The position numbers and the translations under genes were made by a program. Under the pieces are notes generated by a model, which searched no databases, had not been told where the DNA came from, and worked only from the letters and a program-made list of their open reading frames with translations. DNA of 64,000 nucleotides from PCPOR2b sp965220385 (GTDB lineage Bacteria; Poribacteria; WGA-4E; PCPOR2b): contig OZ244825.1 in NCBI GenBank assembly GCA_965220385.1, positions 1,922,001 through 1,986,000 on the forward strand. The letters run 5' to 3'. Numbering within the stretch: the stretch's first letter is position 1; each line of letters begins with the position of its first letter. This document shows, one piece after another, positions 55,508 through 63,731 of the stretch.

Positions 55508-58042
55508 ATGACACAGATAACCCCGACTGAGTTATCTCCAAATGAGCTCCGTTTCACATGCGACGAAGCGCAGTTTGACTTTGCCTCCACGGCGGATGTG
55601 CCCTCGCTCTCCGAAACGATGGCAGGACAGGATCGGGCACGCAGGGCGGTCAACTTTGGGGTGTCAATGCCCAGCAAGGGGTACAATATCTACGCCATGG
55701 GCCCACCAGGGACCGGGAAAATATCCTTCATCACCAAATTTTTGGATGGACGTGCCCGTAAGATGCCACGACCGGACGATTGGTGCTATGTCATGAATTT
55801 TGCCAATCCGGATCGACCTCATTATCTCAAGCTGCCGCCGGGGAAGGGAACGGCATTCCACAAAGATATGGAAGTTCTGATCGAGGAATTGCGTCAGGAT
55901 ATCCCCCGCGCCCTCGAAAGCGAGGATTACGAAAACGAGCGAAATCGCATTATGCAGGAGATGCAACGAAAACAGAACGCTCAATTTTCTCAATTGGACC
56001 AGACCGCTCAAGAAAAGGGCTTTGTGATTCAGAGGGGGCAATTAGGCGTGTTTTTCGTGCCACTCATTGACGGCAAGCCTGCGACCGCCCCGGAGCAGTT
56101 GGCACAATTATCTGTCGAACAACGTAACGAGATTGATAGGCACGGTGAACAACTGCAAACCGACTTGAATCAAACCATGCGAGCGATACAGGCCATCGTT
56201 AAGGAAGGACGAAGCCAACTGGCTGAACTGGAACAGAACATCGCAATGTCTGCTATTGGTCCCCATATTGAGGAACTGAGAGAAAAATACACCCTCCATG
56301 CGCCTGTTGTCCACTATCTGGAGGACATGCAACGGGACATCATTGAGCATCTCAAGGCATTTCACGCGACCAAAGAAGTTCAGCAACAAGGCCCCATTCC
56401 CTTTGGGGGGATGCAACCAGACATCTCATTCGACCGCTACAAAGTGAATTTGATTGTTGACCATTCTCAGACAGAAGGTGCCCCCGTTGAAATCGTAAAC
56501 AACCCAACGTATCAGAACCTGATCGGGCGGGTGGAACGCCAAGCGCAGTTCGGGACATTGATTACTGATTTTACACTAATCAAAGCGGGGGCGTTTCACC
56601 GAGCGAATGGCGGGTACTTGGTGGTGGAGGCGTCCCATCTGCTACGACAGCCGTTTGCGTATGAGGTATTGAAACGTACCTTGCACACAGGAGCGATTCG
56701 TATCACTGACTTCGGACAGGAGTATAGCCTGATTAGTACTGTTTCCGTTGAACCAGAGCCAATCCCTTTAGATGTCAAAGTAGTAGTAATTGGTAACCCG
56801 ATGTACTATTATCTGTTGCAGGCTCATGATGAAGAATTCGGCGAGCTTTTTAAGGTGCAGGCGGATTTCGATGGCGTTATGGAACGCACGCCAGAAAACA
56901 TCGCAAGCTACGTGCAATTTCTCAAAGCAAAGTGTGACGATGAAGGTCTGAAGCATTTCGCGCCTTCAGGGGTGGCAAGGTTGATCGAGTACGGCACTGA
57001 ATTAACCGGCGATCAGGAGAAACTGAGTACCCTGTTCACCGAACTTTGTAACCTTGCCCGCGAAGCCAGCTTTTGCGCGGAGCAGAACGGGTGTTCAGAG
57101 GTGACCCGCGCTGAGGTGCAAAAGGCAATCATCGAGAAAATCTATAGGTCCAATCGCATTGAGCAACGCCTCGCTGAAATGATTGAAAAGGGACAGATCT
57201 TCATTTCAACTGAAGGTGCGGTGGTTGGTCAAGTCAATGGACTGTCCGTCGTCGGCTTGGGCGGATATTCCTTCGGTAAACCATCACGTATCACCGCTCG
57301 AACCTACATGGGCAGTAGCGGAGTAGTCAGTATTGAACGTGAGGTGCGAACTTCGGGACCAATTCACAACAAAGGTGTCATGACGTTAACCGGCTACATC
57401 AACGGGAAGTACGGTCAGGACAAACCGATTTCGATGTCCGCCCAACTCAGCTTTGAGCAGCTGTATGAGGGGGTAGAGGGTGACAGCGCATCATCAACGG
57501 AACTCTACGCGCTCTTGTCAGCACTTTCTGGTTATCCAATCCAACAGGGATTCGCTGTCACCGGATCCGTGAATCAACACGGGGAAATCCAACCGATCGG
57601 TGGTGTGACGGAGAAAGTGACCGGATCCTACGAAGTCTGCAAAGCCTTCGGATTCACCGGCAATCAGGGCGTATTGATTCCCAAGTCCAACGTCAAAAAT
57701 CTCACGCTCAAAACTGAAATCGTTGAGTCGGTGCGCGAAGGGAAATTCCACATCTATCCGGTCGACACGATCGATAGGGGCATTGAGATTTTGACAGGCA
57801 AACCGTCGGGTGAACGCGATGATGATGGTAATTACCCCAAAGACACGGTCAATTGGGCGGTGGAAAAGCGCCTAAACAAATTTGCCAAAGGGTTGAAGCA
57901 GTTCCGGTCGGATCAGGAGAGAGCAGCGGAAAAACCCGACTATGTGGAAGAGGACATCAGTACACCTGAACCGCCCAAAGAGGACGCTAGCATTCTCAGA
58001 AAGGTGTTTTCCTGGTGGAACCGCGAGAGGAGAGGCACTTGA
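55508..58042 (+). CDS. LonB-type ATP-dependent protease (COG1067)
   Basis: ATG 55508 follows AGGAGAAG. Walker A is GPPGTGKISF near residue 66. A long helical insert (about 110-310) separates it from the rest of the AAA+ module (YQNLIGRVERQAQFG, HRANGGYLVVEA). The Lon protease domain holds the catalytic Ser in GDSASSTE near 660 and Lys in IGGVTEKVTGS near 700. About 844 residues. It resembles proteobacterial and archaeal-type Lon relatives rather than LonA. Its stop overlaps the next hsp20 start (TGATG), linking protease and chaperones. Confidence 0.92.
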   Translation: MTQITPTELSPNELRFTCDEAQFDFASTADVPSLSETMAGQDRARRAVNFGVSMPSKGYNIYAMGPPGTGKISFITKFLDGRARKMPRPDDWCYVMNFANPDRPHYLKLPPGKGTAFHKDMEVLIEELRQDIPRALESEDYENERNRIMQEMQRKQNAQFSQLDQTAQEKGFVIQRGQLGVFFVPLIDGKPATAPEQLAQLSVEQRNEIDRHGEQLQTDLNQTMRAIQAIVKEGRSQLAELEQNIAMSAIGPHIEELREKYTLHAPVVHYLEDMQRDIIEHLKAFHATKEVQQQGPIPFGGMQPDISFDRYKVNLIVDHSQTEGAPVEIVNNPTYQNLIGRVERQAQFGTLITDFTLIKAGAFHRANGGYLVVEASHLLRQPFAYEVLKRTLHTGAIRITDFGQEYSLISTVSVEPEPIPLDVKVVVIGNPMYYYLLQAHDEEFGELFKVQADFDGVMERTPENIASYVQFLKAKCDDEGLKHFAPSGVARLIEYGTELTGDQEKLSTLFTELCNLAREASFCAEQNGCSEVTRAEVQKAIIEKIYRSNRIEQRLAEMIEKGQIFISTEGAVVGQVNGLSVVGLGGYSFGKPSRITARTYMGSSGVVSIEREVRTSGPIHNKGVMTLTGYINGKYGQDKPISMSAQLSFEQLYEGVEGDSASSTELYALLSALSGYPIQQGFAVTGSVNQHGEIQPIGGVTEKVTGSYEVCKAFGFTGNQGVLIPKSNVKNLTLKTEIVESVREGKFHIYPVDTIDRGIEILTGKPSGERDDDGNYPKDTVNWAVEKRLNKFAKGLKQFRSDQERAAEKPDYVEEDISTPEPPKEDASILRKVFSWWNRERRGT

Positions 58043-58455
58043 TGCGAATAAGGCTGAGGGACCCATTACAAGAATTAGCTAAATTGGAGCAAACTGTTGA
58101 CCGGATGTTGCGCCGAGACCGCCAGTGGGTGAGTTACGGCTATCCGCCGATTGATCTGATGGATACCGGGACCGCATTTATGCTGTCGGCGCGGCTGCCC
58201 GGCGTCCCGGCAGACAAAATTGGTCTCTCGGTTTCCAATACGACGGTCACACTGGAGGGACAGCGTGGGCCACTGGTAATAGAGGGCGCAAAGCCAATTC
58301 TACGTGAACGGTTTTACGGCCGGTTTCGTAAAAACATCGACCTACCCGAACCAATAGACGAGGAGGAGGTCAAGGCACAATACACCGATGGCATTTTGCA
58401 GGTGACGCTACCCAAGCGCCGTCAACTTCAGCCGAAAGCTATCTCAATCCAGTAA
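58042..58455 (+). CDS. Hsp20-like small heat-shock protein
   Basis: ATG 58042 overlaps the Lon TGA. The 137-residue product has a short N-terminal helix (LQELAKLEQTVDRML) and an alpha-crystallin domain with AFMLSARLPGVPADKIGLSV, FYGRFRKNIDLPEPID and YTDGILQVTLPKR. Divergent from the Hsp20 at 51544. Probably delivers or protects substrates of the Lon protease. Confidence 0.9.
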   Translation: MRIRLRDPLQELAKLEQTVDRMLRRDRQWVSYGYPPIDLMDTGTAFMLSARLPGVPADKIGLSVSNTTVTLEGQRGPLVIEGAKPILRERFYGRFRKNIDLPEPIDEEEVKAQYTDGILQVTLPKRRQLQPKAISIQ

Positions 58456-58476
58456 CACCCCCAAGGAGATCAAAAG

Positions 58477-58848
58477 ATGCTGACTTTTAATCCTTCGACG
58501 CAGCCAGCGCGACAGTCATTGACGCCGTTTGTTGATATCTACGAGCTGCCCAACTATGTCATCGTGCTAGCGGATATGCCTGGCGTTTCCAAAACCGGAG
58601 TGGATATCCGCACCGTTGATAACCAACTGATGATTCGCGGACAATGCCATACCAGAACGGATGGGGTCTGCCTGATTGGGGAATGCGCTCATTACGACTA
58701 TTATCGCGCTATGAAACTGCCTGATACCGTCGATGCAGACAATGTTCAGGCGGAGATGAAGGATGGCATCCTCACACTGACCTTTCCCAAACGACGACCG
58801 GGCGAGTCCATTGAGACATTAATTTTCATTGAGGACGGGCGTCAGTAA
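58477..58848 (+). CDS. Hsp20-like small heat-shock protein, second in operon
   Basis: AAGGAG precedes the ATG, 21 bp after the previous gene. The 123 residues comprise nearly only the alpha-crystallin domain: FVDIYELPNYVIVLADMPGV, YYRAMKLPDTVDADNVQAEM and DGILTLTFPKR. Three cysteines occur in its middle (QCHTRTDGVCLIGEC), uncommon for Hsp20 and possibly redox-active. Confidence 0.9.
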   Translation: MLTFNPSTQPARQSLTPFVDIYELPNYVIVLADMPGVSKTGVDIRTVDNQLMIRGQCHTRTDGVCLIGECAHYDYYRAMKLPDTVDADNVQAEMKDGILTLTFPKRRPGESIETLIFIEDGRQ

Positions 58849-58937
58849 TGACAAACAGTAGAACTCGACGAGAGGTATTGGCTCGTGTTAAAAGAAGATG
58901 CTAAACACGAAAACAGAAACTAAGGAGCTCCCAGATC

Positions 58938-59606
58938 ATGTTTGAAATCGAAGCAAAATTTCAAGCGAAATCACCACTGGTATTGGATCAGATTCGATCA
59001 CAGAAGCAGGTCGCAGGTTACATACTTTCGGACCGAGCAAACACTCCACAACAGGATACGTATCTCGACACAGCGACCAGAACTCTCTTACGGCACGGTG
59101 CCTCTTTGCGACTAAGAAGGAAGGCGCTTGCCTCCCGAAACATCGAAAAAGAAATACAACTTGTTACATTCAAAAGCCAAACCAAGGAAGTTTATACACG
59201 TACAGAACTTGAAATGCCAATTACGGACCAACAAGCGCGAGCCCTTTTAAGTGGGAACCTTGAGAAGATTCATGTTGCGGCTATCGAAGAGGCTGTCAAT
59301 CATCTAAAGGGAGAAAACATATATCCTGTCTTGCACATCGAAAATATCCGTGAAACGTGGCGAATAAATACTGACGCGGGATGTGTCGAAGTCTGTCTTG
59401 ACGATGTGCGATATGCAGATGTGGATAAAACCCAATTTATTCAGGAGTATGGCGTTGAGTTAGAACTCAAAGCGGGTGAATCTGTGTTCCTACAACAGCT
59501 TGCTGACGCACTATCTCAACAATACAATCTAATCCCGCTCCCCCAATCGAAATATGAGCGCGGTGTTGTGCTCTTGGATAGGCTCGCTGCCAAGGTGAAG
59601 ACCTAG
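58938..59606 (+). CDS. CYTH-domain protein (triphosphate tunnel fold)
   Basis: The start MFEIEAKFQ carries the E-x-E-x-K motif of CYTH phosphatases and class IV adenylate cyclases. SLRLRRKAL, KEIQLVTFKSQ, EVCLDDVRYAD and GVELELKAGE supply the charged tunnel strands. Length 222 is typical. With the CHAD genes that follow at 21 bp it suggests inorganic triphosphate or polyphosphate metabolism. Confidence 0.88.
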   Translation: MFEIEAKFQAKSPLVLDQIRSQKQVAGYILSDRANTPQQDTYLDTATRTLLRHGASLRLRRKALASRNIEKEIQLVTFKSQTKEVYTRTELEMPITDQQARALLSGNLEKIHVAAIEEAVNHLKGENIYPVLHIENIRETWRINTDAGCVEVCLDDVRYADVDKTQFIQEYGVELELKAGESVFLQQLADALSQQYNLIPLPQSKYERGVVLLDRLAAKVKT

Positions 59607-59627
59607 AAAGCAGAGGTTATCAACAAT

Positions 59628-60098
59628 ATGGCCAAGGCAAAGAAAATCAAAGGTATTGCCCCAGAGAAAAATCTTGAAGCGTGTGCTCGAAAGATTATAA
59701 CAACCCAGTTTAATGAAATGATGACTTTCAAAGCGGGGGTCATTGATGGCACAGATATTGAGTACGTTCACGACATGCGAGTCACCTCCCGACGGCTTCG
59801 CGCTGCGCTGCGAAACTTTGCTGACTGCTTTCCCCGCAAAAGAAAGTTCCGCAGACACCTCAAACGGGTCGAGCAGATTACGAGTACACTGGGAGACGTG
59901 CGGGATTTAGATGTGTTGATTGATCGCTTTAAAAAAAACGCGCAAACGATGCCAGAAAACGCACAGATTGGCGTTGAAAACCTGATACAGCATCTCCAAC
60001 GAGAACGGGAAAAGAAGCGAGGGCCGATGTTGAGGATGTTTGAAAGCTTCGATAGGAGTCATTTCGAGAAAAAGTTTTTGAAATTCTTTGAGGTGTAG
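59628..60098 (+). CDS. CHAD-domain protein, N-terminal half
   Basis: The 156 residues contain YVHDMRVTSRRLRAALRNF and LGDVRDLDVLIDRF, the conserved histidine-rich helices of the first half of a CHAD domain, which binds polyphosphate. A full CHAD has two such halves in one chain of about 250-300 residues; here the chain stops after the first. The second half is encoded 2 bp downstream. Confidence 0.85.
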   Translation: MAKAKKIKGIAPEKNLEACARKIITTQFNEMMTFKAGVIDGTDIEYVHDMRVTSRRLRAALRNFADCFPRKRKFRRHLKRVEQITSTLGDVRDLDVLIDRFKKNAQTMPENAQIGVENLIQHLQREREKKRGPMLRMFESFDRSHFEKKFLKFFEV

Positions 60099-60100
60099 AC

Positions 60101-60589
60101 ATGGCAAAAGCATGGAAAGTAAAGGGAATTCGTAAAAAACGGAGCTATCACCACAATGCACAAATTGTCCTTGCCGTAAAGATTAAGGAAGTATATTCGT
60201 GGAAGGAATCTATTCGCAATCCAGATAATATTGACGAACTTCATAACCTGCGAATCTCAGTCAAGCGGCTACGCTATTCAATGGAGTTGTTCGCCATCAA
60301 CTATGGTGAGACATTCAAGAATCTCTTAAAAGTATTGGAAGATTTGCAGCACCTACTGGGTGATATTCACGATTGCGATGTTATCGAGACGGTTTTGACC
60401 GATTATTTGCAAGCATTTCCGGACACGGGGGACACAGAAATTAATGCAATTGGCACCAACGCCCTCCTGCTTCACTACCGCGAGATGCGTGCGGCAAAGT
60501 ATGAGGCGTTTTTGCAGCAGTGGGGCGCGCTTGAGAAGAAGGATTTCAAAGGACAACTCCTTGCAATCATCACAGATGAAAACCAATAG
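60101..60589 (+). CDS. CHAD-domain protein, C-terminal half
   Basis: The 162 residues carry ELHNLRISVKRLRYSMELF and LQHLLGDIHDCDVIETVL, the second half of the CHAD fold. The start MAKAWKVKGI resembles MAKAKKIKGI of the preceding protein, so the pair looks like two designed-to-match subunits rather than a simple frameshift. They would be expected to form a heterodimeric CHAD. The stop overlaps the start of the next, broken, gene. Confidence 0.83.
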   Translation: MAKAWKVKGIRKKRSYHHNAQIVLAVKIKEVYSWKESIRNPDNIDELHNLRISVKRLRYSMELFAINYGETFKNLLKVLEDLQHLLGDIHDCDVIETVLTDYLQAFPDTGDTEINAIGTNALLLHYREMRAAKYEAFLQQWGALEKKDFKGQLLAIITDENQ

Positions 60590-61004
60590 GATTCCGTTTC
60601 CCCATGATTCCAGATCTTTCAGAGGAAAACGCTGGGCAAACATCTCTCTCCGCACCATGCACTTGATTGGTATTGCAGGATTGGGCGGCGGGTTTGTCCA
60701 TTAGTCACCGACCGAGGTTTAGTTACCCTATCTGGTTCTGGGTATCGCCTCTGGCTTTGGCCTCATGTGTCTGGCTATCTGGACCGATGGGATCTGGTTC
60801 CTTCAATTGCACAGTATTGCGATTTTCATCAAACTCATCCTACTATCAAGCATGACGTTTCTCACGGGCTACGCCGGCTATGCACTGATTATCACAATTG
60901 TCATATCTGGTGTCATCGCTCACGCGCCGGGCGATGTTCGATACGACTCGATCCTTCATAGGAAGCGGGTCGAGAATTTACACGGTCAGAACGGATGTTA
61001 TTAA
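60576..61004 (+). pseudogene. Membrane-protein gene with two in-frame amber codons
   Basis: One frame from ATG 60576 reads RWANISLRTMHLIGIAGLG, then TAG at 60702 and TAG at 60720, then LVLGIASGFGLMCLAIW and further hydrophobic segments to TAA at 61002. Restoring the stops to Trp (TGG) would give about 142 residues with three or four membrane spans. It is not a family I can name. Other genes here end normally in TAG, so general recoding is unlikely. Confidence 0.65.
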
Positions 61005-61060
61005 CCAATGGAGCCAGTTTGTAACTGTTGATAACGTGAAACGTGCAACCAACTGGTTAA
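61001..61060. repeat. M3 fragment with TTAACCA/TGGTTAA ends
   Basis: CAGTTTGTAACTGTTGATAA and CGTGAAACGTG match the M3 interior, and TTAACCA ... TGGTTAA forms a short inverted repeat around it. It lies directly before the NnrS-like ATG, and no ribosome-binding site is visible there, so the insertion may have displaced it. Confidence 0.5.
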
Positions 61061-61064
61061 ATTA

Positions 61065-62462
61065 ATGCCGAGAGCGAAACAAGCGGAATTTCAGGTCGGT
61101 TATGTCTGGATGGCTTTGGCAATCGCCATCTTCGGGGGATTCTCGCTTGCTGCTCATCTTTGCATTGTGATGGGCTTCGATCGTTCGTTGGGAGATGGTT
61201 TTGCAAGCCTTATTCAAATTCACGGACATCTGCAACTCGTCGGTTGGGCAGGGTTATTTATCATTGGAATCAGTCTTCATGTCATCCCACGTTTTTCAAG
61301 CGTCTCCATTTCACACCCCCAATGGATTCCGCGTTTACTCTGGATCGTTGGAATCGGTTTGCTACTACGATTCATTGCCCACTCGATTCTACCCTATGTC
61401 GACAAAGGTTTCTTCTTTATCCTGTTAAGCTGGATAACCGCTGCTTCCGGACTGCTTGAATGGTATGGGATACTTATCTACTTGGCATTGTTGGTAGGTA
61501 CAATCTTCAGGATACCGGAGGCACATCGAAAACCGCCCCTGATTGCGGTTCGCCCATACTTCGGAATGATGATGATGGGTTTTCTGCTCTACGCAACAAT
61601 TCATGCAGTATTGCTGTTGCAAATGGCGTGGAGAGGAAACATTGTGGTAGGTCAGATGTGGAATGAGATTTCGATTCACATCTTCATCGGTCTGGTGTTG
61701 TTACCCGTTGCATTTGGATTTTCAATCCGGATGCTTCCGCTTTATCTTCGGCTCCCAGTCCCAAACTGGTCCTTTCGGCGTGTGGCATACGTTTATCTTA
61801 CTGGATTTCTGTGCCAGATCGCGCAAATACTTCCGATAAATTTCCTTAGCAATGTAGAGGGGTACGTCTCCAGCGTGGGGATGTTGGTAAAATCCAGCGT
61901 CATCTTATACGTCGTCTGGAAACTTGATATTCTGACGCGGAGACAAGCACCATCGATCTCCCACCGTGATATCGAATCGTCGTTAGACCGGCAGCCAGCG
62001 CGTAGGGCTATCCCAGGTCAGGGAGAGTATGGTCGGTTCGACCGGCACATTTACGCTGCATACGGGTGGCTTGTATCTGGCGCGCTTGCGGAGATGTTCA
62101 TTGGTGGTTTTGGGATTTTTCGGCTCCCGATTGCAATTAGTAGCGACGTAATTCGGCACATCTATTTGCTCGGCTTCATTACCAATCTGATTATGGGTTT
62201 AGCAGTTCGGATGGTTCCCGGCTTCCTTAAAAAGCGACGTGTTGCGAGCACGAAGATGATAGATATAACATTCTGGTTAACCAACGTCGCCGTTGTTGGA
62301 AGGATAGTGCCGTTACTTCTACCGTTGGTGCTATTCGATGTGCCTGAAACCATCGACACAATCGCTCAAGCCACGTTTGGGGTATCAGGAATTTTAGGAT
62401 TATTAGCAACAATCTGCCTTGCCATCAATCTGCGGAAAACAATGCGTGGTGCATCCGCATAA
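61065..62462 (+). CDS. NnrS-like multi-span membrane protein
   Basis: About twelve hydrophobic segments fill the 465 residues. SLIQIHGHLQLVGWAGLFIIGISLHVIPRF, with several His residues, and IRHIYLLGFITNLIMGLAVRMVPGF fit the NnrS family of haem- and copper-containing membrane proteins linked to NO stress and denitrification. The location 1.3 kb before nosZ supports that. No Shine-Dalgarno is seen before the ATG. Could alternatively be a related cytochrome-oxidase-like protein of unknown role. Confidence 0.75.
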   Translation: MPRAKQAEFQVGYVWMALAIAIFGGFSLAAHLCIVMGFDRSLGDGFASLIQIHGHLQLVGWAGLFIIGISLHVIPRFSSVSISHPQWIPRLLWIVGIGLLLRFIAHSILPYVDKGFFFILLSWITAASGLLEWYGILIYLALLVGTIFRIPEAHRKPPLIAVRPYFGMMMMGFLLYATIHAVLLLQMAWRGNIVVGQMWNEISIHIFIGLVLLPVAFGFSIRMLPLYLRLPVPNWSFRRVAYVYLTGFLCQIAQILPINFLSNVEGYVSSVGMLVKSSVILYVVWKLDILTRRQAPSISHRDIESSLDRQPARRAIPGQGEYGRFDRHIYAAYGWLVSGALAEMFIGGFGIFRLPIAISSDVIRHIYLLGFITNLIMGLAVRMVPGFLKKRRVASTKMIDITFWLTNVAVVGRIVPLLLPLVLFDVPETIDTIAQATFGVSGILGLLATICLAINLRKTMRGASA

Positions 62463-62552
62463 CCTATGAAGAGAGCACTCGCGACTTCACAGACTTTGAG
62501 GCGGAATGTAGCATGAGTACACCAACACCCCAGTTGGTTACTTCTGAGAGAT

Positions 62553-63005
62553 CTATCTACGTGGTAGAGAAATTGAACCGTGTCGTCGTGTTGACCATTC
62601 CTGAGCAACGATACGGAAAATATCTGACTCGGTAATAATACCCACCAGATTGACACCTACAGGGTCAAGGACGGGTAAACCGCTGATTTTATTTTCCAAC
62701 ATCCTCTGCGCTGCCTCGCCAATCGTCGCGTCCTCGGCGACCGTTACTGGATTGGGTGTCATTACTTCCTCTACCGTCATGTGTTCCAACTTTTGCGAGA
62801 GTGTCTGATCCGTGTTGCTCAATAAATCAAACACTCGATATAAATCGCTCAGAGTCACGATGCCAACGAGTTGATCGGAAGCAACAACTGGCAACCGTCG
62901 AATCTGAGCGACAAGCATCAATTGATATGCCTCAATAATCTCCGTTTCGGTCTCGGCTGTGCTTAACTCCTGCGCCATCCAATCCCGCACCAATGTATGA
63001 ATCAT
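62553..63005 (-). CDS. Protein of two CBS domains
   Basis: The tandem CBS pair begins VRDWMAQELSTAETETEIIEAY and continues with QIRRLPVVASDQLVGIVTLSDL and EVMTPNPVTVAEDATIGEAAQRM, KISGLPVLD, GIITESDIFR. The 150 residues carry no other domain. Such proteins bind adenine nucleotides and modulate partners. AAAGGGA precedes the ATG. It diverges from nosZ across the 726-bp control region. Confidence 0.92.
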   Translation of the reverse strand: MIHTLVRDWMAQELSTAETETEIIEAYQLMLVAQIRRLPVVASDQLVGIVTLSDLYRVFDLLSNTDQTLSQKLEHMTVEEVMTPNPVTVAEDATIGEAAQRMLENKISGLPVLDPVGVNLVGIITESDIFRIVAQEWSTRRHGSISLPRR

Positions 63006-63405
63006 TTTGATGTCCCTTTCTCGTGCTTACTATCCTACAAGTTGATTGAAGTGCCCTAGTGTCCGGGGTAACAATTGAGCAAAAGCAATGCCAATCAGGA
63101 ATGAAAAATCGAGCCACTGTGCAAATCAGTCACCCTCATTATAACTTTCCCCACAAACTGTGTCAACTTTACATCACCACTTGGGACCCGAACTCAACTG
63201 AGAGACCGGGATAGCGGTGATACAGGCTTGAAAGAATCTAGAGATGTTGTACATCAGAAATGATTGCTCGATTTACATGTATACCGATTAGATTCTTCAT
63301 CGAAGTGATGAATGTAGGTGGCAGCTTATCCCACATGCTTACTGGACTCAAGCTCCATTGTAGCAAGTGTCGCCTGTATTGTACCTTGAGGTTTTACGCT
63401 CCATT
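63006..63405. other. Upstream part of the nosZ control region
   Basis: 400 bp between the CBS gene start and the first dyad. I see no gene, no M-family element and no REP unit. Confidence 0.5.
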
Positions 63406-63500
63406 TGACAGAATGTCAGTCTGATAGTTGATGAAATCGGAGATTCTGACAAAATGTCAGATAAAAATATAGATAGATTGCAATTTTTGACAGAATGTCG
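63406..63500. promoter_or_regulatory. Three TGACA-N3-TGTCA dyads upstream of nosZ
   Basis: Sites are at 63406-63418 (TGACA-GAA-TGTCA), 63447-63459 (TGACA-AAA-TGTCA) and 63488-63500 (TGACA-GAA-TGTCG), spaced exactly 41 bp each, about four helical turns, so all face one side of the DNA. They lie 133-228 bp before the -24 element. Confidence 0.85.
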
Positions 63501-63632
63501 GTCTTGGCGTTTTTTCGCTCGGTTTTTCCTCAATCTAGATAGCCAGCGCGGTAGCGTAGGATGTTAGAAAAAGTCTTGCTGCTATTGCCTTCCGCGCGAT
63601 ATATGTGCTTCCGAGAAATGGATTGGTTATCA

Positions 63633-63648
63633 TGGCATAGTGATTGCA
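63633..63648 (+). promoter_or_regulatory. Sigma-54 promoter of nosZ
   Basis: TGGCATAGTGATTGCA has GG at 63634-63635 and GC at 63646-63647, the exact -24/-12 spacing. The coding start is 84 bp beyond the -12 GC. Control of nosZ by sigma-54 is not the usual arrangement; FNR/DNR-type control is better known. Confidence 0.83.
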
Positions 63649-63731
63649 GGTTGGGTGTCAGACTTTGTGGTTTCATTAATTACAGAACCAGAACGATTTG
63701 ACACCTAATCTTCACAAAGGAGAAAAATTAC

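Noticed and set aside
60576..61004. Amber codon reassignment as an explanation for the internal TAGs
   Set aside because: Several intact genes in the window, such as the CYTH gene and the first CHAD gene, end in TAG followed by a new gene, so TAG works as a stop here.
44827..63500. The dyads as NorR, FNR/DNR or CRP sites
   Set aside because: TGACA-N3-TGTCA does not contain GT-N7-AC, TTGAT-N4-ATCAA or TGTGA-N6-TCACA.
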